This document shows, in pieces, positions 1 to 6,506 of a DNA stretch of 17,913 nt. Each line of letters starts with the position of its first letter. Positions within the stretch are counted from its first letter, which is position 1. Location of the stretch: contig JBDLWO010000128.1 in NCBI GenBank assembly GCA_039804245.1, forward strand, positions 1 to 17,913, in the 5' to 3' direction. Source of the stretch: M3007 sp039804245. GTDB taxonomy: Bacteria; Bacteroidota; Bacteroidia; Chitinophagales; Saprospiraceae. Made by a program: the position numbers and the translations under genes. Under the pieces are notes generated by a model. It ran no database searches and was not told where the DNA came from. It was given only the letters and a program-made list of their open reading frames with translations.

Positions 1-49
1 AAAATAAAAAATCGGTGTTTAGGCGCGTGGTGAAGCGCCTAAACACCGA
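1..49 (-). terminator. Strong intrinsic terminator, minus strand
   Basis: Bases 12-26 and 35-49 form a perfect 15-bp inverted repeat (arm TCGGTGTTTAGGCGC) with an 8-base loop. On the minus strand the stem is followed by a T-rich tail (complement of 1-11, TTTTTTATTTT), the form of a Rho-independent terminator. On the plus strand the stem is followed by A-rich sequence, so it should act only on minus-strand transcripts. No sizeable minus-strand gene lies just to its right, only a possible tiny reading frame at 64-165. A REP-like repeat is an alternative, since a RAYT gene is close by. Confidence 0.75.
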
Positions 50-63
50 AAAATCAAAAAAAA

Positions 64-165
64 TCACCGAACGGGGTAAGGGCAAAAATCACGGCCGCTT
101 AAGGCTTTTTGCACAACCCCTACGATGCCCATTTCATCAAAATCATTCATAATTGTTCCTGACAT
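64..165 (-). CDS. Possible small ORF or 3' gene remnant (33 aa)
   Basis: A minus-strand frame starts at ATG 165 (or the in-frame ATG at 150) and stops at TGA 66-64, just before the strong minus-strand terminator at 49-1. The peptide from the second start begins MNDFDEMGIVGVVQKALSG and ends FCPYPVR. The frame is open upstream only as far as a TAA inside the palindrome at 203-240. It could be a real small protein, or the 3' remnant of a larger gene cut by the palindrome/RAYT insertion. I recognise no family and no -7 promoter box. The main support is the adjacent terminator, which would otherwise have no gene to serve. Confidence 0.22.
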   Translation of the reverse strand: MSGTIMNDFDEMGIVGVVQKALSGRDFCPYPVR

Positions 166-202
166 CAAAACACGATTGACAGGGCGGTTTATCGTATTCC
201 AA

Positions 203-240
203 CCCCCGTAGAGACGCGATTAATCGCGTCTCTACGGGGG
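203..240. repeat. 38-bp perfect palindrome, REP-type, upstream of RAYT
   Basis: The left half CCCCCGTAGAGACGCGATT is followed directly by its exact reverse complement, giving 38 bases without a mismatch. From memory, its GTAGAGACGCGATT core is a repeat widespread in Bacteroidota and Cyanobacteria. Such palindromes are the usual substrates of RAYT transposases, and one starts 16 bases downstream. The likely role is a transposase recognition or mobilisation site, which as RNA would form a long hairpin in the RAYT leader. I see only one intact copy in this window. Confidence 0.85.
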
Positions 241-256
241 ACAAAACCAATACCAA

Positions 257-820
257 ATGGACAAATTCAAAAACAAATACCGCATCCCGTCTGCACGGGC
301 ACAATGGTGGGATTATGGCAACAATGCCGCTTATTTCATCACGATATGTACGAAAAACAGATATCATTTCTTCGGACAAATCGCTGACACGCGGCTCATC
401 GCCTCTCCGGCAGGCGACACCGCAGCACAAATCTGGCACGAAATCCCCAACGTTTTTCCGTATGCACAACTCGGAGCATTCGTGGTTATGCCCAATCATA
501 TTCACGGTATCATTATTATTGAAAAAACAGTTTCAGGCGTAACCGTACCTTTACACCCGGCCACTCAACCCCAAACGGGCGGATTCGCCGGTAGTAAGAA
601 CCCTGTGCTGAATGAAAACCTGTCGCGCATAGTGAGGTGGTACAAGGGGCGGAGTTCGTTTGAAATCCGGAAGGTAAATCCCGTATTTCAATGGCAATCC
701 CGTTTTCATGACCATATTATCAGGAATGACGCAACATATCGGCGAATTAATGATTATATTGAGACCAACCCCGCGAACTGGAACAAAGACAGATTCTCCC
801 AACAACCAACGTTGCCATGA
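257..820 (+). CDS. REP-associated tyrosine transposase (RAYT), IS200/IS605-like HUH family
   Basis: This 187-residue single-strand DNA transposase is of the TnpA-REP type, which nicks and joins DNA at REP palindromes. The N-terminus (KNKYRIPSARAQWWDYGN...YFITICTKNR) and the block VVMPNHIHGIII are typical. His81 and His83 form the HUH metal site. Tyr129 in RWYKGRSS is the most plausible catalytic tyrosine, by position only. The C-terminal block (FQWQSRFHDHIIRN...YRRINDYIETNPANW) is also characteristic, and the length is normal. ATG 257 gives the usual N-terminus, with no Shine-Dalgarno sequence. A 38-bp REP-type palindrome lies just upstream. The stop overlaps the next start (ATGA, 817-820). 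No IS-like terminal repeats or target duplications are evident, as expected of RAYTs, which usually stay single-copy. Confidence 0.93.
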   Translation: MDKFKNKYRIPSARAQWWDYGNNAAYFITICTKNRYHFFGQIADTRLIASPAGDTAAQIWHEIPNVFPYAQLGAFVVMPNHIHGIIIIEKTVSGVTVPLHPATQPQTGGFAGSKNPVLNENLSRIVRWYKGRSSFEIRKVNPVFQWQSRFHDHIIRNDATYRRINDYIETNPANWNKDRFSQQPTLP

Positions 821-2262
821 ATATGAACCGTATTTCCAATTTCATCAACGGAGCAGATTGCCCGCCAGCCGGTAACCGGTATCTCGACAATTTCCATCCG
901 GCCACGGGTACGGTGTCGGGCCAGATTCCCGACTCGGGGCCTGAGGATCTGGAATCGGCGGTTCAGGCCGCCCGGGCTGCCTTCCCGGCCTGGGCAGCCA
1001 TGCACCCCGAACAGCGACATGATATTCTGCGCGCGGCAGCCGATGGCATTCTCGCCAGTCTGGACCAGCTCGCCGAAGCGGAAAGTACCGACAGCGGTAA
1101 AACCATCACCACCGCCCGCACGATTGATATTCCGCGGGCAGCCCTGAATTTCAGGTTTTTTGCCACAGCATTGCTTCATTTTTCATCCGAAAGTCACCAG
1201 TTGCCGGGTGTGCTGAGTTACACCCTGCGCCAGCCACTGGGTATTGTAGGCTGTATTTCACCCTGGAATCTGCCGCTGTATCTGTTCACCTGGAAGATTG
1301 CACCGGCGCTGGCTGCCGGCAACTGCGTCATCGGGAAACCCTCCGAGGTAACGCCGCTCACCGCCTGGATGCTGGGCGATATCTGTCGGAAAGCGGGTAT
1401 GCCACCCGGCGTTCTCAATATCCTGCACGGCACCGGACCCGGTATCGGGGCCGCGATCGTGGCGCACCCGGAAATCAGGGCGATATCTTTCACGGGCAGT
1501 ACGCGCGCGGGGGCGGAGATCGCCCGCGTGGCAGCACCCATGTTCAAGAAAATCAGTCTGGAGCTGGGCGGGAAGAACCCCAATCTCATTTTTTCCGACT
1601 GCGACTACGACCGCATGCTCGAAACCACCGTGCGTTCTTCTTTCAACAATCAGGGACAGATTTGTCTGTGCGGATCCAGGATATACGTGGAACGCAGTCT
1701 GTACGAACGCTTCAGGCGCGATTTCACCGAACGCGTGGCGGCGCTGCGGGTGGGCGACCCCGCCGACCCCGGCAGCCAGCTCGGCGCCGTGGTGTCGGAA
1801 ATGCACTACAACAAAGTGTTGAGCTACATACAACTGGCCCGCGAAGAGGGCGGCCGGGTCCTGTGCGGAGGTGAGGCCCTGCACATGCCCGGAGCCTTGT
1901 CTGGTGGCTGGTATATTGCCCCCACCGTCATCGAAGGCCTTCCCACCGGCTGCCGAACCAATCAGGAAGAAATATTCGGTCCGGTAGTCACCATACAGCC
2001 TTTTGATACCGATGCAGAGGCCCTGGAAAATGCGAATGCGAGTCCGTACGGCCTCAGTGCCACGGTGTGGACGAACAGTCTCGACCGGGCCAATCGCCTG
2101 GCCTCGGGTCTGCAGGCGGGAATCATCTGGATCAACACCTGGATGCTCCGCGATTTGCGCACGCCGTTCGGGGGCGTCAAGAACTCGGGAGTGGGTCGCG
2201 AGGGAGGCTGGGAGGCTATGCGTTTTTTCACAGAACCCCGTAATGTGACCATACAGATGTAG
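817..2262 (+). CDS. Aldehyde dehydrogenase, 2-aminomuconic/2-hydroxymuconic semialdehyde dehydrogenase-like
   Basis: This 481-residue NAD-dependent aldehyde dehydrogenase most resembles ALDH8A1/AmnC/XylG, which oxidise 2-aminomuconic or 2-hydroxymuconic 6-semialdehyde in the kynurenine and catechol meta-cleavage routes. Seen: Asn151 (SPWNLPLY), catalytic Glu249 (LELGGKNP), catalytic Cys283 (NQGQICLCGSR), EEIFGPV at 384-390 and PFGGVKNSG near 450-458. Arg101 and Arg445 (WMLRDLRTPFGG) sit where I recall the carboxylate-binding arginines of Pseudomonas AMSDH, with the same offset of about 19 as Glu249 and Cys283. That supports a muconic semialdehyde substrate but rests on memory of the alignment. 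ATG 817 overlaps the RAYT stop; ATG 823 is an alternative start. Its codons look more G+C-rich than its neighbours. No other kynurenine-pathway catabolic gene is in the window. Confidence 0.88.
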   Translation: MNMNRISNFINGADCPPAGNRYLDNFHPATGTVSGQIPDSGPEDLESAVQAARAAFPAWAAMHPEQRHDILRAAADGILASLDQLAEAESTDSGKTITTARTIDIPRAALNFRFFATALLHFSSESHQLPGVLSYTLRQPLGIVGCISPWNLPLYLFTWKIAPALAAGNCVIGKPSEVTPLTAWMLGDICRKAGMPPGVLNILHGTGPGIGAAIVAHPEIRAISFTGSTRAGAEIARVAAPMFKKISLELGGKNPNLIFSDCDYDRMLETTVRSSFNNQGQICLCGSRIYVERSLYERFRRDFTERVAALRVGDPADPGSQLGAVVSEMHYNKVLSYIQLAREEGGRVLCGGEALHMPGALSGGWYIAPTVIEGLPTGCRTNQEEIFGPVVTIQPFDTDAEALENANASPYGLSATVWTNSLDRANRLASGLQAGIIWINTWMLRDLRTPFGGVKNSGVGREGGWEAMRFFTEPRNVTIQM

Positions 2263-2312
2263 TATATCTGTGAAAAAATGAGTCAGAGCGGCAGAAACAT
2301 ACCTGTGCGGAA

Positions 2313-2320
2313 ATTCTTTG
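2313..2320 (+). promoter_or_regulatory. Weak -7-like box before nadB
   Basis: ATTCTTTG resembles the Bacteroidota -7 element TAnnTTTG but lacks the TA. It ends 48 bases before the nadB ATG. No TTG-type -33 element is visible at the right distance. Similar TTCTTTG boxes lie 44-54 bases before two other plus-strand starts, at 9643 and 11167. Confidence 0.2.
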
Positions 2321-2368
2321 AACGAACTGGCAATCTTTATCCTCAAATCGCTGTTTATTGCGGGTATT

Positions 2369-3979
2369 ATGTCGAAAATCGAAACTGATATTCTCGTGCT
2401 TGGGTCCGGTATTGCCGGGCTTTCCCTGGCGATCAAAACGGCGCGGCAGCTGCCCGACCGGAAAATCCTGATACTCACCAAAACAGTGGAAGGCGAGAGC
2501 AATACCCGGTATGCCCAGGGTGGCGTGGCGGCCGTGTGGGATCCGGAGAAGGACAATTTTGACAAACACATCGCCGATACCCTTGATGCCGGCGACGGAC
2601 TGTGCAAGGAGGACATCGTCCGGATTGTGGTGGAAGAAGGGCCCCAGCGGGTGCGTGAAATCATTGAATGGGGCGCCCGGTTCGACAAGGAAAAGGATCA
2701 CGACGCTTACAATCTGGCGCGGGAGGGCGGTCATTCCGAGCACCGCATCCTGCACTACAAGGATCTGACCGGCTGGGAGATACAGCGCGCGCTCATGCAG
2801 GAGGCTGAGCGCCACCCGAATATTCAGGTGCTGGAGCATTACTTTGCACTCGATTTTATCACACAGCACCATTTGGGGCGCATGGTGATCCGGGTAACAC
2901 CTGATATTGAGTGTTACGGCTGCTATGCCTTCAACAAACAGACAAACGCCATAGACACCATCCTGAGCCGGGTTACGGTGTGCTGCACCGGCGGGGCCGG
3001 ACAGGTATACAAGGCCACCACCAATCCCGTGATCGCTACCGGCGATGGGGTAGCCATGACGTACCGGGCCAAGGGGCGTGTGGAAAACATGGAGTTCATG
3101 CAGTTTCACCCCACCTCATTGTACAATCCTGCCGGGGAAAGTCCGTCATTTCTGGTTTCCGAGGCTGTACGTGGGCACGGGGGCATACTGAAAACCGCGG
3201 ATGGGGAAGAGTTCATGCACCTGTATGATCCGCGTTTGTCGCTGGCGCCGCGCGATATAGTTACCCGCGCCATAGATTCAGAGATGAAAAAACGCGGAAC
3301 CGACTGCATGTACCTGGATTGCCGTCATCTGGACATGAAAGATTTTGTGGAGCATTTCCCTACCATTTACGATAAATGTCTGAAAACGGGAATTGATCCG
3401 GCCAAAGACATGATACCCGTAGTACCGGCCTGTCATTATATGTGTGGTGGCATCATGGTGGATGCTGCAGGCAAGAGCAGTATCAACAGACTGTATGCTG
3501 CCGGAGAGTGCAGCAGTACAGGATTACATGGCGCCAACCGCCTGGCATCCAACTCACTGCTGGAGGCGTTAGTATTCGCGCACAGAATTTCCGACGATAT
3601 CTGTCGGAATATTCAGGATTGGGATGTAAAAACAGGAGTTCCGGACTGGAATGCCGAGGGTACCACCGATCCGCAGGAGCTGGTACTCATCACACAGGGG
3701 ATGAAAGAGCTGAAAGAGATCATGTCGTATTACGTGGGTATCGTGCGCTCCAACATCCGACTGAAGCGTGCGCTGGATCGTCTGCACCTGTTGTATCAGG
3801 AAACAGAGGAACTGTACCGCACCAGCACCATATCACCCCAGTTAATGGAGTTGAGAAACCTGCTTACTATTGCCTATCTGATCACGCGCTCGGCCACCCA
3901 CAGGCGTGAAAGCCGGGGGTTACATTTTACGACAGACTATCCGGGACAGCAGGAGTTCAGGGAGTATTCCGTGCTTTAG
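2369..3979 (+). CDS. nadB: L-aspartate oxidase NadB
   Basis: This FAD enzyme oxidises L-aspartate to iminoaspartate, the first step of de novo NAD synthesis; NadA then makes quinolinate. The 536 residues match the usual length of about 540. Seen: FAD-binding GSGIAGLSLA (12-21), SNTRYAQGGVAAV (44-56), GGHSEHRILH, the FMQFHPTSLYNP block with His247, SEAVRGHGG, LAPRDIVTRAI with Arg295, CHYMCGGIMVD with His356, GANRLASNSLLEA with Arg391, and the C-terminal HRRESRGLHFTTDYP signature. These separate it from succinate dehydrogenase flavoproteins. ATG 2369 (MSKIETDILVLG) is preferred; an upstream in-frame TTG at 2318 would add a 17-residue extension unlike the family. The stop overlaps that of convergent hisA. 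nadA and nadC are not in this window. Confidence 0.96.
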   Translation: MSKIETDILVLGSGIAGLSLAIKTARQLPDRKILILTKTVEGESNTRYAQGGVAAVWDPEKDNFDKHIADTLDAGDGLCKEDIVRIVVEEGPQRVREIIEWGARFDKEKDHDAYNLAREGGHSEHRILHYKDLTGWEIQRALMQEAERHPNIQVLEHYFALDFITQHHLGRMVIRVTPDIECYGCYAFNKQTNAIDTILSRVTVCCTGGAGQVYKATTNPVIATGDGVAMTYRAKGRVENMEFMQFHPTSLYNPAGESPSFLVSEAVRGHGGILKTADGEEFMHLYDPRLSLAPRDIVTRAIDSEMKKRGTDCMYLDCRHLDMKDFVEHFPTIYDKCLKTGIDPAKDMIPVVPACHYMCGGIMVDAAGKSSINRLYAAGECSSTGLHGANRLASNSLLEALVFAHRISDDICRNIQDWDVKTGVPDWNAEGTTDPQELVLITQGMKELKEIMSYYVGIVRSNIRLKRALDRLHLLYQETEELYRTSTISPQLMELRNLLTIAYLITRSATHRRESRGLHFTTDYPGQQEFREYSVL

Positions 3980-4698
3980 GCTTTGGAGAATACGCTGAAA
4001 AACTTGAGCGGGATACGGCCCTCGAAGAAGGCCTTTCCGACGATAGCGCCTGCGCAGCCGAGGCCATGGAGCGTTTCGAGATCGGCTACATCGCTGATAC
4101 CGCCGCTGGCAACCAGTTGTACGTTCGGGAATTCCACCAGAATTTCGCGGTAGAGTTCGACGGAGGGGCCATTCATTTCACCATCGCGTTCGATATCGGT
4201 GACAGATATCTGATTGATACCCAGTTTGGCGAGGTCGCGCAGGAAATCGAAGACACTGACATTGGTTTGTTCCGTCCAGCCCTGGATCGCGATATTTTTC
4301 CCGCGTACATCGGCTCCCACGAGGAAGCGTTCGGGGCCGAATTTCTCCACCCATGCCCTGAATTCATCAGGTGCGAGCAAGGCCATACTGCCTACGGAGA
4401 AGAGCATGGCGCCGGCGTCCCACACCTGTTTGAGTGAAGGAATGGAGCGAAGTCCGCCGCCGTAGTCAATCTGGAGGCGCGTACGTGCTGCCACTTCAGC
4501 GAGGATATGGAGATTGGCGGGGCGTCCGCTGCGGGCGCCGTCGAGATCCACCATATGCAGGCGGCGGATACCGGCAGCTTCCAGTTCACGGGCCAGTTCG
4601 AGGGGGGTGGCATCGTATTCTGTTTTCTGTTCGAAGTCGCCCTGGCGCAGTCGCACCAATTTGCCATCCAGCAAGTCGAAGGAAGGGATAATCTCCAT
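3976..4698 (-). CDS. hisA: HisA, phosphoribosylformimino-AICAR phosphate isomerase
   Basis: This 240-residue TIM-barrel isomerase of histidine synthesis carries out the Amadori rearrangement of ProFAR to PRFAR. Seen: the N-terminal IIPSFDLLDGKLVRLRQGD with catalytic Asp8, MVDLDGA (49-55), DYGGGLRS (78-85), VGADVRG with Asp130, VTDIERDG with Asp168/Asp172, and phosphate-binding VASGGISD (196-203) and AIVGKAFFEG. Phe7 replaces the more common Ile of AIDLLDG. ATG 4698 gives the conserved beta-1 strand; the frame is open further upstream without matching the family. It is the last gene of a minus-strand run, 46 bases after the epimerase gene, with no other his gene nearby. A relaxed-specificity homologue such as PriA is possible, but plain HisA is the simplest reading. 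Confidence 0.9.
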   Translation of the reverse strand: MEIIPSFDLLDGKLVRLRQGDFEQKTEYDATPLELARELEAAGIRRLHMVDLDGARSGRPANLHILAEVAARTRLQIDYGGGLRSIPSLKQVWDAGAMLFSVGSMALLAPDEFRAWVEKFGPERFLVGADVRGKNIAIQGWTEQTNVSVFDFLRDLAKLGINQISVTDIERDGEMNGPSVELYREILVEFPNVQLVASGGISDVADLETLHGLGCAGAIVGKAFFEGRIPLKFFSVFSKA

Positions 4699-4744
4699 GA
4701 TTTTGATTGATTTGGTTGAAGCGATAAACGGTGATTGGAAGGAG

Positions 4745-5143
4745 TCACACAGACTGGCAGAGTTCGACCAGAACACCGTTACTGGATTTGGGATGCAGGA
4801 AGGCGACCAATTTGTTATCGGCGCCGCGTTTGGGTTCTTTGTTGAGCGGGACAAAACCTTCAGCTTCCAGCCTTTCCATTTCGGCGTGAATATCTGACAC
4901 TTCGAAGGCGATGTGGTGGATACCTTCTCCGCGTTTTTCGATAAATCTGGCGATGGGGCTATCGGAGTCGGTGGCTTCGAGCAGTTCTATTTTGCTTTCA
5001 CCGATCTGGAAGAAGGAAGTTGCCACTTTTTCGCTTTCTACAGTTTCTGTCTTGTAATGAGCCTCGCCGAGGAGGCGTGCGAACAGGTCGTTACTTTCCG
5101 CCATATTGCGGACAGCGATGCCAATATGATCTATTCTGATCAC
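4745..5143 (-). CDS. mce: Methylmalonyl-CoA epimerase
   Basis: This 132-residue vicinal-oxygen-chelate (glyoxalase-fold) protein interconverts (2R)- and (2S)-methylmalonyl-CoA, linking propionyl-CoA metabolism to succinyl-CoA through methylmalonyl-CoA mutase. The two half-motifs are clear: RIDHIGIAVRNM with His6, and GEGIHHIAFEV with His77, followed by HPKSSNGVLVELCQ with Glu127. KIELLEA at 51-57 is the usual strand carrying a further active-site acidic or amide residue. Length is typical. The start is GTG 5143, and the GTGA overlap with the preceding gene's stop (5140-5143) indicates translational coupling in one operon. No mutase or propionyl-CoA carboxylase gene is in this window. Confidence 0.93.
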   Translation of the reverse strand: MIRIDHIGIAVRNMAESNDLFARLLGEAHYKTETVESEKVATSFFQIGESKIELLEATDSDSPIARFIEKRGEGIHHIAFEVSDIHAEMERLEAEGFVPLNKEPKRGADNKLVAFLHPKSSNGVLVELCQSV

Positions 5144-6249
5144 CGTACTTCCCTGATTGGTTGTTTGATGAGTACCTGCCTGACGAAAGCCATTTCCTTG
5201 ATCGTTTCGATATGATCTTCGAGTTCCCTGTCGGAGGAGTAATAAAACTTCACGCCCACTTCAATCGGGTATTTTCCCCTTGTATAAACCGAGTAGCCTG
5301 CGCTTGACATTTTGGTTCGAAGAGCGACTACATTTTCCATATCGGAGAGTGTGGCCAGTGCCACAACGCAGAGGATGCCATTTTCCACCACATCACGTAC
5401 CCTTTCCTCCCGCTCTTTCAGCGCTTTTTCAGCGCTTTTTTCGACGGTTTTTTCGATGGGTTCGGTGACGGGTGTGACCACGGGAGCAGGTGGTTTGAGT
5501 GTCGGCTCTGATTCAGATTCATTTACCGGTTGTTCGGTGCCCCTGACTTCGTCTGACCTGTCTTTAACGGAGCCCACTGGTGTTTCCACGACACCTTTTT
5601 TCTCATCCGGTTCTTTTTTGTTTTGCCAGTACCAGATGCCGGCCAGCAGGGAGCCAAGCAACAGAATCACCCCGAGAGCTACGCCTATGGGAGAGCTGCC
5701 CTGGCGTCGGCGGGTATATGCCTGTTCATATGCTGGTGGTTGTTGAGACGGAGTGGTTGTCGGGGAATTCAGGGCTGCTTCGTCAACACCTGTCTGAGTG
5801 GCCAGGTCAGGGCTGACTTCGCGGGCCCGGGTAATCGGTGAAAACTGGAGTGGCGGGAGTGCGTAAGAGGCGGGGTTGAAGTTGGTGGTATCGGGGAGAA
5901 ACTGAATCTTCTGCACGTAATTTTTATAGAGGCGGCCCACACCCGGCAGCGTAACAATCTCACGCTGGTTGAGCAGAGTCTGCATCTTTTCCACGAATTC
6001 GGCCACTACACGCTGGGCGTCATACTGACTGATGCCGTGACTCATCGTGATATCACTGATCAGCAGGCCATCATCAACAGTCAGATTTTCATTGAATGCC
6101 AGCGTTTTGGATGCTGCGCTGACTGTACCTCCGGAGAAATCAGTTGTAGCGGGCGTACGGGTGGCAGTGAACCCCCCGAAACCCGGTATGACCAGTGATT
6201 CGTGAAGAAACAGAAGTTTCTCGATATGGGATGGGACGTCAATTTGCAT
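5140..6249 (-). CDS. Membrane protein with CCDC81-like HU domains and a C-terminal SPOR domain
   Basis: A 369-residue protein of a Bacteroidota-specific architecture. Residues 1-120 resemble the paired CCDC81-like prokaryotic HU domains, including IEKLLFLHESLVIPGFGGF near the start and REIVTLPGVGRLYKN at 96-110. After a linker, one membrane helix spans about 188-208 (VALGVILLLGSLLAGIWYW), then a Pro/Glu/Lys-rich stretch (about 210-288). A SPOR-like domain follows (about 289-365, CVVALATLSDMENVVALR...GVKFYYSS). SPOR domains bind denuded peptidoglycan at division sites; the HU part is presumably cytoplasmic. A role at the divisome or envelope is inferred. ATG 6249 is preferred over in-frame GTG 6255. 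It is first in an operon with mce and hisA and has a good promoter at 6345-6377. Confidence 0.82.
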   Translation of the reverse strand: MQIDVPSHIEKLLFLHESLVIPGFGGFTATRTPATTDFSGGTVSAASKTLAFNENLTVDDGLLISDITMSHGISQYDAQRVVAEFVEKMQTLLNQREIVTLPGVGRLYKNYVQKIQFLPDTTNFNPASYALPPLQFSPITRAREVSPDLATQTGVDEAALNSPTTTPSQQPPAYEQAYTRRRQGSSPIGVALGVILLLGSLLAGIWYWQNKKEPDEKKGVVETPVGSVKDRSDEVRGTEQPVNESESEPTLKPPAPVVTPVTEPIEKTVEKSAEKALKEREERVRDVVENGILCVVALATLSDMENVVALRTKMSSAGYSVYTRGKYPIEVGVKFYYSSDRELEDHIETIKEMAFVRQVLIKQPIREVR

Positions 6250-6344
6250 ACTCACCGGAGTTTTAAGGGTGATCCTACGTTAAACGATGAATGCGTTCCG
6301 GATTAAAACGGCAGGACAAAGCCATGTTTCGGGGAATTAAGAGA

Positions 6345-6377
6345 CAAAGGTAAATCATTTGATTGGCACGCGCTCAA
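6345..6377 (-). promoter_or_regulatory. Bacteroidota-type promoter for the HU/SPOR - mce - hisA operon
   Basis: Read on the minus strand, TACCTTTG (6352-6345) matches the -7 consensus TAnnTTTG exactly. A TTG (6377-6375, within TTTTGAG) lies 22 bases upstream as a -33 candidate. Transcription would start near 6338, giving a leader of about 90 bases before ATG 6249. No hairpin or riboswitch is recognised in that leader. Confidence 0.6.
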
Positions 6378-6443
6378 AATACTTCATAAAACTCAACACA
6401 ACATATCAATAAAAGTTCGCCGGAAGGCTGTTTGCTTATATGG

Positions 6444-6456
6444 TGTAAATTTTACA
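6444..6456. promoter_or_regulatory. Small palindrome, possible operator of the Nudix regulator
   Basis: TGTAAA-T-TTTACA is a perfect 6-bp inverted repeat around one central base. It ends 11 bases upstream of the -7 box (6467) of the regulator gene, in the -20 to -35 region where a bound repressor would block polymerase. Autoregulation by the downstream protein is an inference. A/T-rich palindromes of this size can occur by chance. Confidence 0.35.
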
Positions 6457-6466
6457 ATAAGTACTG

Positions 6467-6474
6467 TATATTTG
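6467..6474 (+). promoter_or_regulatory. -7 box of the Nudix regulator gene
   Basis: TATATTTG matches TAnnTTTG exactly and lies 32 bases upstream of ATG 6507, predicting a leader of about 26 bases. No TTG is at the -33 position, where the palindrome TGTAAATTTTACA sits instead. That would fit a regulated promoter. Confidence 0.55.
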
Positions 6475-6506
6475 TCGGGCGAAACTGGCCATGTTTCCCG
6501 GGTTAT

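Noticed and set aside
143..505. Minus-strand frame of 120 codons opposite the RAYT gene
   Set aside because: It runs through the palindrome and antisense to clear RAYT motifs, has no recognisable domain, and overlaps the better-supported short frame near the terminator. Treated as a chance frame.
1258..2688. Long minus-strand frame (476 codons) opposite the aldehyde dehydrogenase and nadB
   Set aside because: It is antisense to two genes with full catalytic motifs. G+C-rich codon bias makes such open antisense frames common, and the translation shows no domain.
2228..3109. Minus-strand frame of 293 codons opposite nadB
   Set aside because: It is complementary to conserved NadB blocks and its translation is low in recognisable motifs; a shadow of the real gene.
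4699..4854. N-terminal extension of HisA by 52 codons
   Set aside because: The frame is open upstream, but the added residues overlap the epimerase gene and do not belong to the HisA fold. ATG 4698 starts exactly at the conserved first strand.
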